Shown here: positions 1-8,898 of the stretch, in pieces | Position numbering within the stretch: position 1 is the stretch's first letter | How the letters are laid out: each line of letters begins with the position of its first letter | Assembly (NCBI GenBank): GCA_900315105.1 | Contig: OMXX01000007.1 | Span: 1 to 64,000, forward strand | Source: an uncultured Prevotellaceae bacterium | GTDB lineage: Bacteria; Bacteroidota; Bacteroidia; Bacteroidales; Bacteroidaceae | Direction of reading: 5' to 3' | Length of the DNA: 64,000 nt | Position numbers and translations under genes: made by a program | Notes under the pieces: model-generated | Told to the model about the DNA's origin: nothing | The model's database searches: none | What the model saw: the letters and a program-made list of their open reading frames with translations, nothing else

Positions 1-239
1 GTAAACCTTTCCGGGAAACCGACAACCTTTCAAGTATGATATCAACGAATGCAGTATAATAACAGCTAAAAACTGTAAACCAAAATCAGGAAAAGACATA
101 CTGGGAAGAGTGCCTGGTAACAAGTAACAGGTAACAATAAGGAAAATAGTGCATCTGCCTATCGTTTGTTGTCAGAATGTTTGGTGGTGTTATGAATTTT
201 AATTACTTTTGTACTTGATAGAAAACAAACCCAAGACAA
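1..239. repeat. Intergenic repeat block with two dispersed repeats
   Basis: Bases 1-99 are nearly identical to 52114-52212 in the gene-free block near 52 kb. Bases 116-152 are one copy of a 37-base repeat built on GTAACA steps that also lies near 1316-1360, 3256-3292, 51870-51906, 52230-52265, 52349-52385 and 53038-53072. The promoter of the following lipoprotein gene sits at 180-211. No coding sequence was seen. Confidence 0.85.
180..211 (+). promoter_or_regulatory. Bacteroidetes-type promoter of the first lipoprotein gene
   Basis: TTTG at 180-183 and TACTTTTG at 204-211 are separated by exactly 20 bases, matching the Bacteroidetes consensus TTTG-N19..23-TAnnTTTG. The start codon follows about 28 bases later. 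Confidence 0.7.
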
Positions 240-1310
240 ATGAAGAATCTATTTGGAATATTATTATCATTACTATTGATAACAGCTTGTCGTAATGAAC
301 CAAGCAATTTAGACAAAACGTTGTTTATTTTGGATTATCACAATTGTGTTTATTTGAGAGAGGATAGGCATTATTATTATAATGTTGATAGTATACTTGA
401 ACAGATTGATTTGAGTAAGTATCAGCATGAAGATAGCATAGTGCGTATTCTTCTAATGATACCTAATTCTTTTTTGGATAGCATCTGTACGGATGAACAG
501 TTGAAAGAACTTGTTTATGACAAGAGTCATAGTGCTTCTGTAAGAGTTACGGCATTTAAAGCATTATCTTCAAGGGGGTATAATGGCTTGGAGAAGATGG
601 TTCTTGACAATTATAAGGATACTGCGAAATTGGATGTTGGAGGTGGTGACTATTTCTGGAAAGAACACGCTGGAAGTATGTTCCTTACGTATGCTGCCGG
701 TGCTCGTAGTAGAGGTTGCATCTCAGTTCAAGATTCTTTGATGAATGACTCTCTCGCTTTGTTCACTCCAGATATTCCAATATATGACTTCTTAAGGGAT
801 AAACTTAGGGAAATGCCTCCAATTGATGATGCTCATTATAATCGTATTCGTGAATTATATATAAAAAAGCCATGCGAGGAACTTCTGATGGCATTGGCAA
901 GATACCATAAGACGGAGGATTTGGAATTTATTGCAGCCGAATTGGAGAATTTCAATTTTAAAGAACGTCATATAGAGAGTGCGTTGTCTGCTATTGCAGT
1001 TTGGCCACATCCATTCTTCAAGAAGAAACTTGAAAAACTTAGAAATGCCATAATTGCAGGAAAGTTGGGTAACTCCCCCCGTGAAGTCAATAGATTTATT
1101 AAGGCGGTTATGGCCTATGATTATTCATGGGCGCACCAATTCCTTGACACTTCATTGGCATTGGAGAGTAAAGCTCCGAAAAAGAAATATCAGACTCTTA
1201 TTGTTGATGAATTCCATTTTTCAGATGCCGAGAAAATGTATATGGATTTGATTAAGAAATATCCGTCAAAGCAATGTAATTGCCTCTATCACGACAAGCC
1301 TCTACCATAA
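240..1310 (+). CDS. Putative lipoprotein of unknown function
   Basis: A 356-residue protein with a short charged start, a hydrophobic stretch and a lipobox ending LITAC, so Cys17 is probably the lipidated residue. The mature part is helical-looking; residues around 80-110 and 210-330 read like degenerate HEAT-type helical pairs, which is inference only. I do not recognise the family. It has its own consensus promoter just upstream and is flanked on both sides by copies of the 37-base GTAACA repeat, so it is a stand-alone gene inside a repeat-bounded segment. The next gene is convergent. Probably a cell-envelope protein; function unknown. Confidence 0.75.
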   Translation: MKNLFGILLSLLLITACRNEPSNLDKTLFILDYHNCVYLREDRHYYYNVDSILEQIDLSKYQHEDSIVRILLMIPNSFLDSICTDEQLKELVYDKSHSASVRVTAFKALSSRGYNGLEKMVLDNYKDTAKLDVGGGDYFWKEHAGSMFLTYAAGARSRGCISVQDSLMNDSLALFTPDIPIYDFLRDKLREMPPIDDAHYNRIRELYIKKPCEELLMALARYHKTEDLEFIAAELENFNFKERHIESALSAIAVWPHPFFKKKLEKLRNAIIAGKLGNSPREVNRFIKAVMAYDYSWAHQFLDTSLALESKAPKKKYQTLIVDEFHFSDAEKMYMDLIKKYPSKQCNCLYHDKPLP

Positions 1311-1315
1311 TGAAG

Positions 1316-1360
1316 GAGTAACAAGTAACAAGTAACAGGTAACAATAAGGAAATTAGTGC
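1316..1360 (+). repeat. GTAACA-type 37-base repeat, copy 2
   Basis: The same repeat as at 116-152, here with one extra GTAACAA step at its left end. It lies between convergent genes just after the stop codon of the lipoprotein gene. Confidence 0.8.
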
Positions 1361-1409
1361 TCCCCTATCGCTACCCGTTTTACTGAAGTGGTTGTTTAAT
1401 TCTTGTTCA

Positions 1410-1450
1410 TTGTCTTGATGCTACATGGCATAGCGAGGGAGAACCCTCTG
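1410..1450 (-). pseudogene. Possible relic of a TonB-type barrel C-terminus
   Basis: Read on the minus strand this stretch encodes LPRYAM followed by a stop, in the context CCTCGCTATGCCATG. The same 15 bases occur at the 3' end of the outer-membrane barrel gene at 3310-6270, where the protein ends with LPRYAMLHLQWNF. In both places the 37-base GTAACA repeat lies next to the gene end. A short leftover of a duplicated barrel gene would explain this, but the match is short. Confidence 0.35.
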
Positions 1451-1451
1451 A

Positions 1452-2528
1452 CTATTTCCAAACCTCATCCGCAATCTCACGAACCAGCTTGAGCTTTGCC
1501 CATTGCTCTTCCTGAGTGAGTTTGTTGCCGATAGCGCATGAAGCGAAACCGCATTGAGGTGAGAGTGACAGGCGGTCGAGCGGAATGTACTTTGAAGCCT
1601 CACGGATGCGGTTGATAATCTGCTGCTTATCCTCAAGTTCTGGGCGCTTGGTTGTGATAAGACCGAGCACCACATGCTTGTCGGCACTCACCTTGCTCAG
1701 AGGCTCGAAACCGCCAGAACGCTCGTCGTCATACTCCAGATAGAGCACATCCACATTCTCGCGGGCAAATACCCAGTCGGCTACGGAATCGTATGCCCCG
1801 CTATTGAACCATGTAGAGTGGTAGTTGCCACGACAGATATGTGAAGCCACGAGCAAGTCAGCAGGACGACCTTCAAGCGCAAGATTATTGACCAGAAGCA
1901 ACTGTTCCTTGACATCATCGAGATTAGGACTAAGACGCGCATAACGCTGTGCAGCTGCCTCGCCTACTACAGCGCCCCATGTGCAGTCGTCGAGCTGTAG
2001 GAAACGGCCACCTGCATCGTAGAACTGGCGTATGAAGTCCTGATAAACGGCCGCTATGTCGCGGATAAGATCATTAAGGTCATTGTATATAGCACGTGTG
2101 CCAAGATAGTTCTGTGGGACAGTAAGTTGCTGGAAGAACTGAGCAGGAGAAGGGATTGTGAGCTTGGCTACGCTCTGGGCATCCTCAAACTTCTTCACAC
2201 GCTTGAATGCCTCGATGAACGGGTGTGGCTTCGCTGTTAGCTTGCCTGTGAGATATACCTTGTCAAGACGAGCCGTCTCGCCATTGAACGTCACATCGCC
2301 GTCTGGCTCATGAGCCACGCCGCCAAAGCCCCAGAAGAAGTCGAGATGCCAGAACGTCCTGTTAAATTCGCCATCGGTTATCACGTGATAGCCTAATTCC
2401 TTCTGCTTATCTGTTAATTCCTTTACAAGTTGATCACGAGTGTTTTCTGAAAGATTCTCCGGACGGAGGAAACTGCCTACGAAGTCGGCTCTCTGCGGAA
2501 CCTGAATACCATTGATTACTTTTGCCAT
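1452..2528 (-). CDS. MetE-like cobalamin-independent methionine synthase family protein
   Basis: A 358-residue protein matching the C-terminal (catalytic) half of cobalamin-independent methionine synthase, the YxjG/YxjH type that lacks the N-terminal MetE half. The likely zinc ligands are visible: His230 and Cys232 in SHICRG, Glu265 in LEYDDE and Cys326 in SPQCGF; the family binds zinc through His, Cys, Glu and Cys in this order. The predicted reaction is methyl transfer to a thiol such as homocysteine; the real methyl donor of these short proteins is often unclear. It is cytoplasmic. It diverges from an Lrp/AsnC regulator, which suggests local control by that protein. No cobalamin or SAM riboswitch is visible in the 160-base gap. 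Confidence 0.9.
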   Translation of the reverse strand: MAKVINGIQVPQRADFVGSFLRPENLSENTRDQLVKELTDKQKELGYHVITDGEFNRTFWHLDFFWGFGGVAHEPDGDVTFNGETARLDKVYLTGKLTAKPHPFIEAFKRVKKFEDAQSVAKLTIPSPAQFFQQLTVPQNYLGTRAIYNDLNDLIRDIAAVYQDFIRQFYDAGGRFLQLDDCTWGAVVGEAAAQRYARLSPNLDDVKEQLLLVNNLALEGRPADLLVASHICRGNYHSTWFNSGAYDSVADWVFARENVDVLYLEYDDERSGGFEPLSKVSADKHVVLGLITTKRPELEDKQQIINRIREASKYIPLDRLSLSPQCGFASCAIGNKLTQEEQWAKLKLVREIADEVWK

Positions 2529-2578
2529 AAAAATATATCAAATTACGAATTATTGATTTTTATTCACCTTTACGGAGT

Positions 2579-2648
2579 GCAAAATTAATTCTCTTTTCTC
2601 TTCCTACCAAAAATATTTGGCACATTCAGAAAAATATACTACTTTTGC
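2579..2648. promoter_or_regulatory. Back-to-back divergent promoters sharing a palindrome
   Basis: For the minus-strand methyltransferase the -7 box is TAATTTTGC (complement of 2579-2587) and the -33 box is TTTG (complement of 2608-2611). For the plus-strand regulator the -33 box is TTTG at 2616-2619 and the -7 box is TACTTTTGC at 2640-2648. Both spacers are 20 bases. The two -33 boxes form the palindrome CCAAAAATATTTGG at 2607-2620, a natural place for an Lrp-type dimer to act on both genes at once. Confidence 0.75.
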
Positions 2649-2689
2649 ACTAAATTAATCACAAACAACAGAATATTATTCGGCAAAGT

Positions 2690-3160
2690 ATGAAATACGA
2701 AGAACTTGACGAGACGGACCGCAAGATATTGCGCATCCTTCAGGAAGACTCCACTCTCACGGTAAAAGAACTTGCGGCAAAGGTGAATCTGTCAGCTTCG
2801 CCTACCTTCGACAGGCAGAAACGACTGGAGCGCGAGGGGTTCATAAAAGGCTATCATGCCGTGCTCGACCCGAAGAAGACGGGCAACGGGATAACGGTGC
2901 TCTGCAATATGCGCCTCAGACATCACTCGCAGTTGCTCATGGATGATTTCATGGAGACTATCCAGAACATCGAAGAGATAACGGAATGCTACAACACAAG
3001 CGGCGAGTATGATTTCACGTTGAAGATTCAGACGCGCGACATGGATTCTTATCAGGAATTCATGCGCACGAAACTCGGAAACATAGAGAGCGTGGGTTAT
3101 TTTCATAGTATCTTCGTTATGAAGGAAGTGAAGAACACTCACGGTGTGCCTATTATGTAA
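2690..3160 (+). CDS. Lrp/AsnC family transcriptional regulator
   Basis: A 156-residue protein of standard Lrp/AsnC length. Residues about 8-60 form the winged helix-turn-helix (LDETDRKILRIL start, VKELAAKVNLS recognition region) and residues about 70-145 form the ligand-sensing RAM domain. These proteins bind DNA as dimers or octamers and respond to amino acids. The gene is divergent from the MetE-like gene with shared promoter DNA, so methionine or a related amino acid is the most likely signal; that is inference from position. A strong hairpin follows the gene. Confidence 0.93.
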   Translation: MKYEELDETDRKILRILQEDSTLTVKELAAKVNLSASPTFDRQKRLEREGFIKGYHAVLDPKKTGNGITVLCNMRLRHHSQLLMDDFMETIQNIEEITECYNTSGEYDFTLKIQTRDMDSYQEFMRTKLGNIESVGYFHSIFVMKEVKNTHGVPIM

Positions 3161-3177
3161 TGTGAGTTTAAGATAAA

Positions 3178-3225
3178 ACAATCCCTCCTTCCATCTGCCA
3201 AAAGACTTCAGGAAGGAGGGATTGT
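3178..3225 (+). terminator. Hairpin after the Lrp-type gene
   Basis: A perfect 15-base inverted repeat (ACAATCCCTCCTTCC and its complement) with an 18-base loop lies 18 bases after the stop. There is no clear T run, so it could act as an mRNA end protector or a bidirectional barrier. Confidence 0.6.
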
Positions 3226-3240
3226 CGATGTGATGAAGTA

Positions 3241-3292
3241 CCGGGAAGAGTGCTTGGTAACAAGTAACAGGTAACAATAAGGAAATTAGTGC
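3241..3292 (+). repeat. GTAACA-type repeat, copy 3 (extended)
   Basis: This copy shares the 37-base core and about 15 further bases on its left with the copy at 101-152. It lies between the convergent regulator and barrel genes and ends 18 bases before the barrel gene's stop. Confidence 0.8.
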
Positions 3293-3309
3293 TACCTGTT
3301 ATTAAGAGA

Positions 3310-6270
3310 TTACTTCTTCGGAGTCTTCATAGTGTTGAAGTTCCATTGCAGATGCAGCATGGCATAGCGAGGAAGGGTGTTAGTTACGGTCTCGTATCGT
3401 CCCTGTGCATTGACGCTGATATTGGTATTGGTCAACTGATGAAGGATGTCGAACATCTCCAGACGAGCGGTGAGCTTCTTCTTCATGAATGAACGGGAGA
3501 TAGAAGCATTCCACACGAGGTTATCGGTGTTGAGGTCGCTTGAAGAATAGCCACGACGAGAGAACATCTTTATGTCGGTAGCAAGAGTAATGCCTGTGCG
3601 GAACACACGCCACATTCCATTGAAACCGTATGAGAAGTTTGTGGCATTGATTTCATTGAAGTTAGCCTGATCAGATGTACTGTTTCGATACTCCACCTTA
3701 CCGCTGATGCCAAGCGAGAGACTATCGCCAGAGCGGTATGTAAGAGACAGATTGTCACTCCAGATGTTGTTGTGAACCTTACTGAGCTGTGAATCCGTCT
3801 GTCCTGCCACAGCAGCCATGTCAACGCTCTGCGAGAAATTATAGCCAAGGTTGTTATAGAGGTTGAAGCATTTCTCTTTACCGAAGTCCATACCTGAGCC
3901 CCAACCGGCATTCCATGACCAGTTACCATCCACATTAACAGGTTTATATGTTCGTCCACCCGTAGTTTTGTCCATAGTATAGCCTTGCGAAACAGCATTC
4001 TGCGTAGCATTGATGTTACCATTAATATTCGTCCACACAGTAACGGTATCACCACCATGTTCCCAACGCTTGTCAGCATTCAGATACAACTCCTCATTCC
4101 AAGAAGGCTTGAGGTCCGGGTTTCCAAGACGGATGTTAAGCGGGTCGGAATCGTTGGTTACGTCAATCAGATTCGAGATGTTCGGCTGACTATTACTGAT
4201 ACTATAACGAGCATTGAAGCCTATACGCTTCTTGTTTTGACGATAATAGATGTAACCCTGTGGAGAAAAAGCCACATAGTTGCGCGTGTGTTGTACATCT
4301 TTACTGCCATAATAGTCGTATCTCTGCTTGTTACCACTACCTGCCAACCTTAAATATGTATAGAAGTTCACACTATCATTATAAATCTGATACATTGTCG
4401 TGAAGCTTGCATTATAAGTCTTGGTCAAGTCGGAAGTACGATTGCTGTTCTTCTCATCTCTGGCACGCTCATAGTTGCTTGGCAGTTCGCCCAACGGATG
4501 TATAGACTCCATGCCCCAATCGTCAATATTGTGCAGGTCGTAGTACTGCTGGGTATTGCTCCGATAGCCTTGGAAATATCCGACAGAAAGATTCAATGAA
4601 AGATGCTCGTTTGCACTGTAATTGTATCCTACATTGAAATTATACCTATAGCTGTGATTCGGAGATGTGGTGTACTTGTTTTGGAATAAATCACTATCTT
4701 GAATGCGGAAGTAGTTTACATCATTAAGACTATAGCTCTTATTCTTCACATTTTCATAGCTGCCATAGCCACTTAGCTCGATATAGTCACCGGAACTGAG
4801 TTTGAATTCCACATCCAAGTTATGACTCGCATTGAATGAAGTATAGTTGCTGAGCGAGGTATCCCTACGACGGTTTATGAGCTGTGCCTGAAGCTGAGGA
4901 TTGAGCTGCATAGAGAAGGCAGAATCAAGGCTCTGCTGCACATTGCCCCAACGATTGAATTGCTCGTCGGCAAGCATACTGCGAGAAACGTTGTCGCTGT
5001 TGTTCTCATTGTAATTAACATTGGTGTAGTTATACATCCAGAAAGGCTTTCTTACGTAAAACATATTGCTGAGCCTAACGCTCTTGCTATGAGAAATGCG
5101 GTTGCTCATAGAGCGAGAATAATTGGTAGAAAGGCTGTTACCGGTGGTAAGATACTGCTCCGAATTGTTTGTATTCTCATCAATAGATTTATCCCATGAG
5201 AACTCCACATTACCCTGCTCTTCCCAACGTTGCTCTTTCTCAGTAATCTGAAGGTCAATGCCAGCCTTGCGCGTGGTGCGAGAGCCTTCCGGCTGATTGG
5301 CAGGATCCCATTCACCATCACGTCCCGGTTTGCGGTTCTCGTTCACGTTGTTGGTATTGGCATATACGGAAAGACGTGAACAGTCGGTATAGCGGAGTGC
5401 GAAGAGGCGTGCAAGGTATCGGTCTTCCGTACCACCAGCCACTTCCACATTTCCGAGGAAACCCTTATTGTACTGACGCTTGAGCTGAACATCCATTGTA
5501 AACTTTTTCTCTTCTTGCTCACGACCTGCCCATTTACTTTTCTCAGAGCTTTTATGATATACCTGTATATTCTTTACGGTAAAGCTTGGAAGATTCTCGA
5601 GCATCACTTTCTTATTGCCCTTGAAGAAGTCCTTGCCGTTGAGGGTAAGCTCCTCTACCTTCTCGCCATTAACGGTTATCTCACCTTCACTACTGAGCTT
5701 TGCACCCGGTAGCTGACGGACAAGGGCATCGAGCATACTGCCTTCTTCCAACGCGAAGGCATCGGCATTATAGACTATTGTGTCACCATGCTGAACCATC
5801 TTGATTTTTGTAGCCTTGATAACCACCTCGTCGAGCATTACGCTATCAGGCACACCAACCTTAATTGGGCGCATATATATTACAGGAAGCTCGAACCAGC
5901 GGTTGCGAGCCACCTTCTTTATTTCATAGTCAACTGTTTTGGAGTAATATCCGGGAGCGGTGGCTTTAACGATGAACTTGCCTTGGGCAGAGTCGGCAGC
6001 CACCTTGAGTTCATAGTATGTACGGTCACGCATATTCCAACGGCTTTTCTCATACTTGTGACAGGTCATAGTGTCGATAACAGTACTATCGGCACGCATG
6101 AGAGTTACAAACACACTATCAGGACCCGCCTTCGTCTTAGCATCGATGACGTATCCACAAAGCTCAATCTTCTTCTTATTTTTCTTTGTATTTTGTCCGT
6201 AAGAGAAAGTTGCCGATGTCAGCAAAATCGTCATAATCACCCACAGATGTACAGTCTTATTCAATGTCAT
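3310..6270 (-). CDS. TonB-dependent receptor-type outer-membrane beta-barrel protein
   Basis: A 986-residue protein with a signal peptide ending near YGQ (residues 1-26), a carboxypeptidase-regulatory-like domain (about 35-130), a plug-like region (about 145-265, with DALVRQLPGAKLSSEGEITVNGE) and a long Tyr/Asn-rich barrel to the C-terminus. It resembles the Bacteroidetes outer membrane protein beta-barrel family (OMP_b-brl_3) rather than a SusC: there is no adjacent SusD and the N-terminal domain is atypical. It probably sits in the outer membrane and transports or exports an unknown substrate. It lies downstream of nagB in the same direction but a hairpin separates them. A possible relic of a similar C-terminus lies at 1410-1450. 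Confidence 0.85.
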   Translation of the reverse strand: MTLNKTVHLWVIMTILLTSATFSYGQNTKKNKKKIELCGYVIDAKTKAGPDSVFVTLMRADSTVIDTMTCHKYEKSRWNMRDRTYYELKVAADSAQGKFIVKATAPGYYSKTVDYEIKKVARNRWFELPVIYMRPIKVGVPDSVMLDEVVIKATKIKMVQHGDTIVYNADAFALEEGSMLDALVRQLPGAKLSSEGEITVNGEKVEELTLNGKDFFKGNKKVMLENLPSFTVKNIQVYHKSSEKSKWAGREQEEKKFTMDVQLKRQYNKGFLGNVEVAGGTEDRYLARLFALRYTDCSRLSVYANTNNVNENRKPGRDGEWDPANQPEGSRTTRKAGIDLQITEKEQRWEEQGNVEFSWDKSIDENTNNSEQYLTTGNSLSTNYSRSMSNRISHSKSVRLSNMFYVRKPFWMYNYTNVNYNENNSDNVSRSMLADEQFNRWGNVQQSLDSAFSMQLNPQLQAQLINRRRDTSLSNYTSFNASHNLDVEFKLSSGDYIELSGYGSYENVKNKSYSLNDVNYFRIQDSDLFQNKYTTSPNHSYRYNFNVGYNYSANEHLSLNLSVGYFQGYRSNTQQYYDLHNIDDWGMESIHPLGELPSNYERARDEKNSNRTSDLTKTYNASFTTMYQIYNDSVNFYTYLRLAGSGNKQRYDYYGSKDVQHTRNYVAFSPQGYIYYRQNKKRIGFNARYSISNSQPNISNLIDVTNDSDPLNIRLGNPDLKPSWNEELYLNADKRWEHGGDTVTVWTNINGNINATQNAVSQGYTMDKTTGGRTYKPVNVDGNWSWNAGWGSGMDFGKEKCFNLYNNLGYNFSQSVDMAAVAGQTDSQLSKVHNNIWSDNLSLTYRSGDSLSLGISGKVEYRNSTSDQANFNEINATNFSYGFNGMWRVFRTGITLATDIKMFSRRGYSSSDLNTDNLVWNASISRSFMKKKLTARLEMFDILHQLTNTNISVNAQGRYETVTNTLPRYAMLHLQWNFNTMKTPKK

Positions 6271-6323
6271 AATTTACGTTTCAGTTATAATCTTAGTCGG
6301 AGGTTAGTTAGATTCCTAAAAGG

Positions 6324-6378
6324 AAACACGAGGGTACAGGGGTATTTCGTGTATTCTCTCCCTGTTCCCCTCGTGTTT
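6324..6378 (-). terminator. Hairpin terminator after nagB
   Basis: Nearly complementary arms at 6324-6341 (AAACACGAGGG start) and 6360-6378 (CCCTCGTGTTT end) lie just beyond the nagB stop. Reading on the minus strand a T-rich stretch follows the hairpin. Confidence 0.6.
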
Positions 6379-6388
6379 GTTCTATTTC

Positions 6389-7180
6389 TTAAAGATTGCC
6401 TCTTTCCTTGTCGAGATAGTACTTGTATGTACCTACTGTAAGCTCATCGCAAGCAGGCTCATCGCATACCACGATAGAGTGTGGATGCATCTGAAGCATT
6501 GAAGCTGTCCACTTATGGCTTACTGAGCCGTCGATGATGTGCTTGAGGGCACGTGCCTTGTGGTGACCGTTGCAAACAAGCAGGACCTCTTTTGCAGCCA
6601 TTACGGTGCCGATACCTACGGTGAGTGCCTGTGTAGGTACAAGACTGAGGTCGCCGTCGAAGAAACGTGAGTTGGCAATGATTGTATCAGTTGTCAATGT
6701 CTTGATACGTGTCTTTGAAGAGAGTGAAGAGCCTGGCTCGTTGAAAGCAAGGTGACCGTCAGGACCTACACCGCCCATGAAGAGGTCGATGCCTCCGGCA
6801 GCCTCGATTGCAGCCTCGTAAGCCTCGCACTCTGCTATGAGATCCTTTGCATTTCCATTAAGTATGTGTACGTTCTCTTTCTTGATGTCAATATGAGAGA
6901 AGAAATTTGTCCACATGAATGAATGGTAGCTCTCCGGATGCTCTTCAGGAAGGTGTACATACTCATCCATATTGAATGTAATGACATTCTGGAAAGAGAT
7001 TTCTCCTGCCTTGTAGAGCTTGATGAGCTCTCTGTAGAGGCCAAGAGGCGAAGAGCCTGTAGGACAGCCCAACTTGAATGGCTTTTCCGGAGTAGGATTA
7101 GCCTCAATGATACGTTTTGCAACATAGTTTGCTGCCCACTTCGACATTTTGTCGTAGTTCGGTTCAATAATTACTCGCAT
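6389..7180 (-). CDS. nagB: Glucosamine-6-phosphate deaminase
   Basis: A 263-residue enzyme converting glucosamine 6-phosphate to fructose 6-phosphate and ammonia, the last committed step of amino-sugar breakdown. Length and key residues match the family: Asp72 in NMDEY, Asp141 and His143 in GPDGHLAFNEPG, and Glu148, at the same numbers as the E. coli enzyme. The phosphate-binding loop GCPTGSSP lies at 38-45. It is cytoplasmic. It sits alone rather than beside nagA. Neighbours do not reveal a dedicated regulator. Confidence 0.97.
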   Translation of the reverse strand: MRVIIEPNYDKMSKWAANYVAKRIIEANPTPEKPFKLGCPTGSSPLGLYRELIKLYKAGEISFQNVITFNMDEYVHLPEEHPESYHSFMWTNFFSHIDIKKENVHILNGNAKDLIAECEAYEAAIEAAGGIDLFMGGVGPDGHLAFNEPGSSLSSKTRIKTLTTDTIIANSRFFDGDLSLVPTQALTVGIGTVMAAKEVLLVCNGHHKARALKHIIDGSVSHKWTASMLQMHPHSIVVCDEPACDELTVGTYKYYLDKERGNL

Positions 7181-7297
7181 ACTTTTCTTGTTATTGGTTG
7201 TTTAAGTTAAGCGCCTGAAGACCTGCTACCAAAAAGTGCAAAAGGAGGGGTTTCCTCAGACTGTATATTTTATTTACTCCTGTTCTATTAACGTAAT

Positions 7298-8878
7298 TTA
7301 AAGTTCGATATTGCATACCTGGACATCTCTTTCGCCGTCCTCGTCAAGAGCTGCGTTCCATTCCGCTTCAGCCTTCTCGCCTTCGGCAATAAGAGAAGCC
7401 CTATCTGAAAGGTCGAAATGAGCGGCAGCCCAGTTGTATTCATACTGTGCAATGAGTGGCTCTACATCTTCGAAGGTCTTGCCAGCCTCAAGAGCAGCTA
7501 TCATCTCAGCCTTTGGCACGAGCATTCCTCCATAGTCTGCCCATTCGCCTGTCCCCTCTGCTGATGCAGTAAGACCATCACTTGCTTTGAGCACCTGTGC
7601 AAGATACATCTTTATCGACTGATTATAGAGAGCGATACCACGGTCAATGTGCTTTGGAGAGATGATGCATTTCCTATACTCCATCACACCTTCATTCTGC
7701 ATCTTAGTAAGCACTTCTATTGCCTTGAGAATTGAAGCAATGGTATATGGACTTAGCATCGAGAAGTTAAGAAGGTCACGACGTGTTGCCTTACCCTCTG
7801 TTCGCTTGTCACGTTTAGGCCACTTCAAGGCATCACGACGAGTACCCACGCTTCTGAAAGCCTGTGCAGGAATGATATGTGTATATCCATCCCTACCCTC
7901 TGTAATGAGCGAGAATGGAAGATCACGAAGATCCTGATGCCCTACATGATGCATAATGACAGTACTGAACGCACCTATCTGCATAGGCCAATACACGTAA
8001 CTGCTGCTGCCAAGCTTTGCACCACGAATAAGTTGACCGTACTTGTTTGGTCCCATCTTATATGAATGGTTGCTCTGGTTGCTTCCTGAACCTGCATTGA
8101 AGAAACTTGTCATACATGCAATCATCAACGTTGCCTTATGGTGGCTCACACTATAAGGACCGGCAAAATATGCACATGCCTCACCATTCTCGAAATGACA
8201 GTTTGCAAAGAAGAGTGACTGGGTTGCAGAATACATACGTCCAATATGACATCCTTGTCCTACAAAGCAATTATCAAGCTGGGCAGCATCAGTAACGTGG
8301 CTATCTGAACCAACGATAACATGCTCCATTATCACGTTTGCTCCTACTCCACTTGGAGCTTCAGGCAAAGAGTTGATACTTACGTCAACAAGTCGAGTGG
8401 CACCAATGACATGAGCCTTAGGACCTATATGAATATCTGTCAACTGAAGACAATGTTCAACAACTGCACCTTCTTCAATGATACTTCCGTCTGATTCTAT
8501 CTGCTTGGCATAATCAAATGCTTTCTGCTGAAGAACCTTGACAAGCGTAGGATTTGTATTTGCCTCCTGCACCTCGAAAGCAGCCTCCATACTGGTAAGA
8601 TTGTCATGAAGAATGACTTCAAGTCCACCATCTTCTTTCATAACACCAACCTCAGTTCCGTTAGCAAAAGAGGTCTTGCCACTAGTTCCGAGTTCACAGA
8701 TGTCAACAAGAGTTATATCGGAAGAAAGATATACCTTTCCTGTAAAGTTTACATTGGTGATAGTATAATTGGAAAAGTCGGTTGTCACAAGGACATCCTG
8801 CCAATTAGAAGCGGTAGAACCTGCTGATTGCAGTTTCTTAATTTCGTCTTCAGCGAGATTACGATATTGCTTTTGCAT
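7298..8878 (-). CDS. DUF4954-like left-handed beta-helix protein
   Basis: A 526-residue protein when started at the ATG at 8878. An in-frame TTG eight codons earlier (8902) is unlikely because it overlaps the -7 box. Residues about 90-310 contain hexapeptide-style turns (ITNVNFTG, VEHCLQLTDIHIGP, NVIMEHVIVGS, QLDNCFVGQGCHIG), typical of left-handed parallel beta-helices found in acyl- and nucleotidyl-transferases. The C-terminal 200 residues are helical. It resembles the DUF4954 family of Bacteroidetes, whose role is unknown. No signal peptide is present, so it is probably cytoplasmic. It has its own promoter and is not obviously in an operon with nagB. Confidence 0.75.
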   Translation of the reverse strand: MQKQYRNLAEDEIKKLQSAGSTASNWQDVLVTTDFSNYTITNVNFTGKVYLSSDITLVDICELGTSGKTSFANGTEVGVMKEDGGLEVILHDNLTSMEAAFEVQEANTNPTLVKVLQQKAFDYAKQIESDGSIIEEGAVVEHCLQLTDIHIGPKAHVIGATRLVDVSINSLPEAPSGVGANVIMEHVIVGSDSHVTDAAQLDNCFVGQGCHIGRMYSATQSLFFANCHFENGEACAYFAGPYSVSHHKATLMIACMTSFFNAGSGSNQSNHSYKMGPNKYGQLIRGAKLGSSSYVYWPMQIGAFSTVIMHHVGHQDLRDLPFSLITEGRDGYTHIIPAQAFRSVGTRRDALKWPKRDKRTEGKATRRDLLNFSMLSPYTIASILKAIEVLTKMQNEGVMEYRKCIISPKHIDRGIALYNQSIKMYLAQVLKASDGLTASAEGTGEWADYGGMLVPKAEMIAALEAGKTFEDVEPLIAQYEYNWAAAHFDLSDRASLIAEGEKAEAEWNAALDEDGERDVQVCNIEL

Positions 8879-8898
8879 ATTGTCAAACTTAGGTTTTT

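Noticed and set aside
2529..2689. Cobalamin or SAM riboswitch before the MetE-like gene
   Set aside because: The gap is only 160 bases, is filled by two divergent promoters, and shows no conserved riboswitch core.
3310..6270. SusC-type nutrient receptor of a polysaccharide locus
   Set aside because: There is no SusD partner, the N-terminal domain is atypical and the neighbours are not glycan genes; general TonB-type barrel is the safer call.
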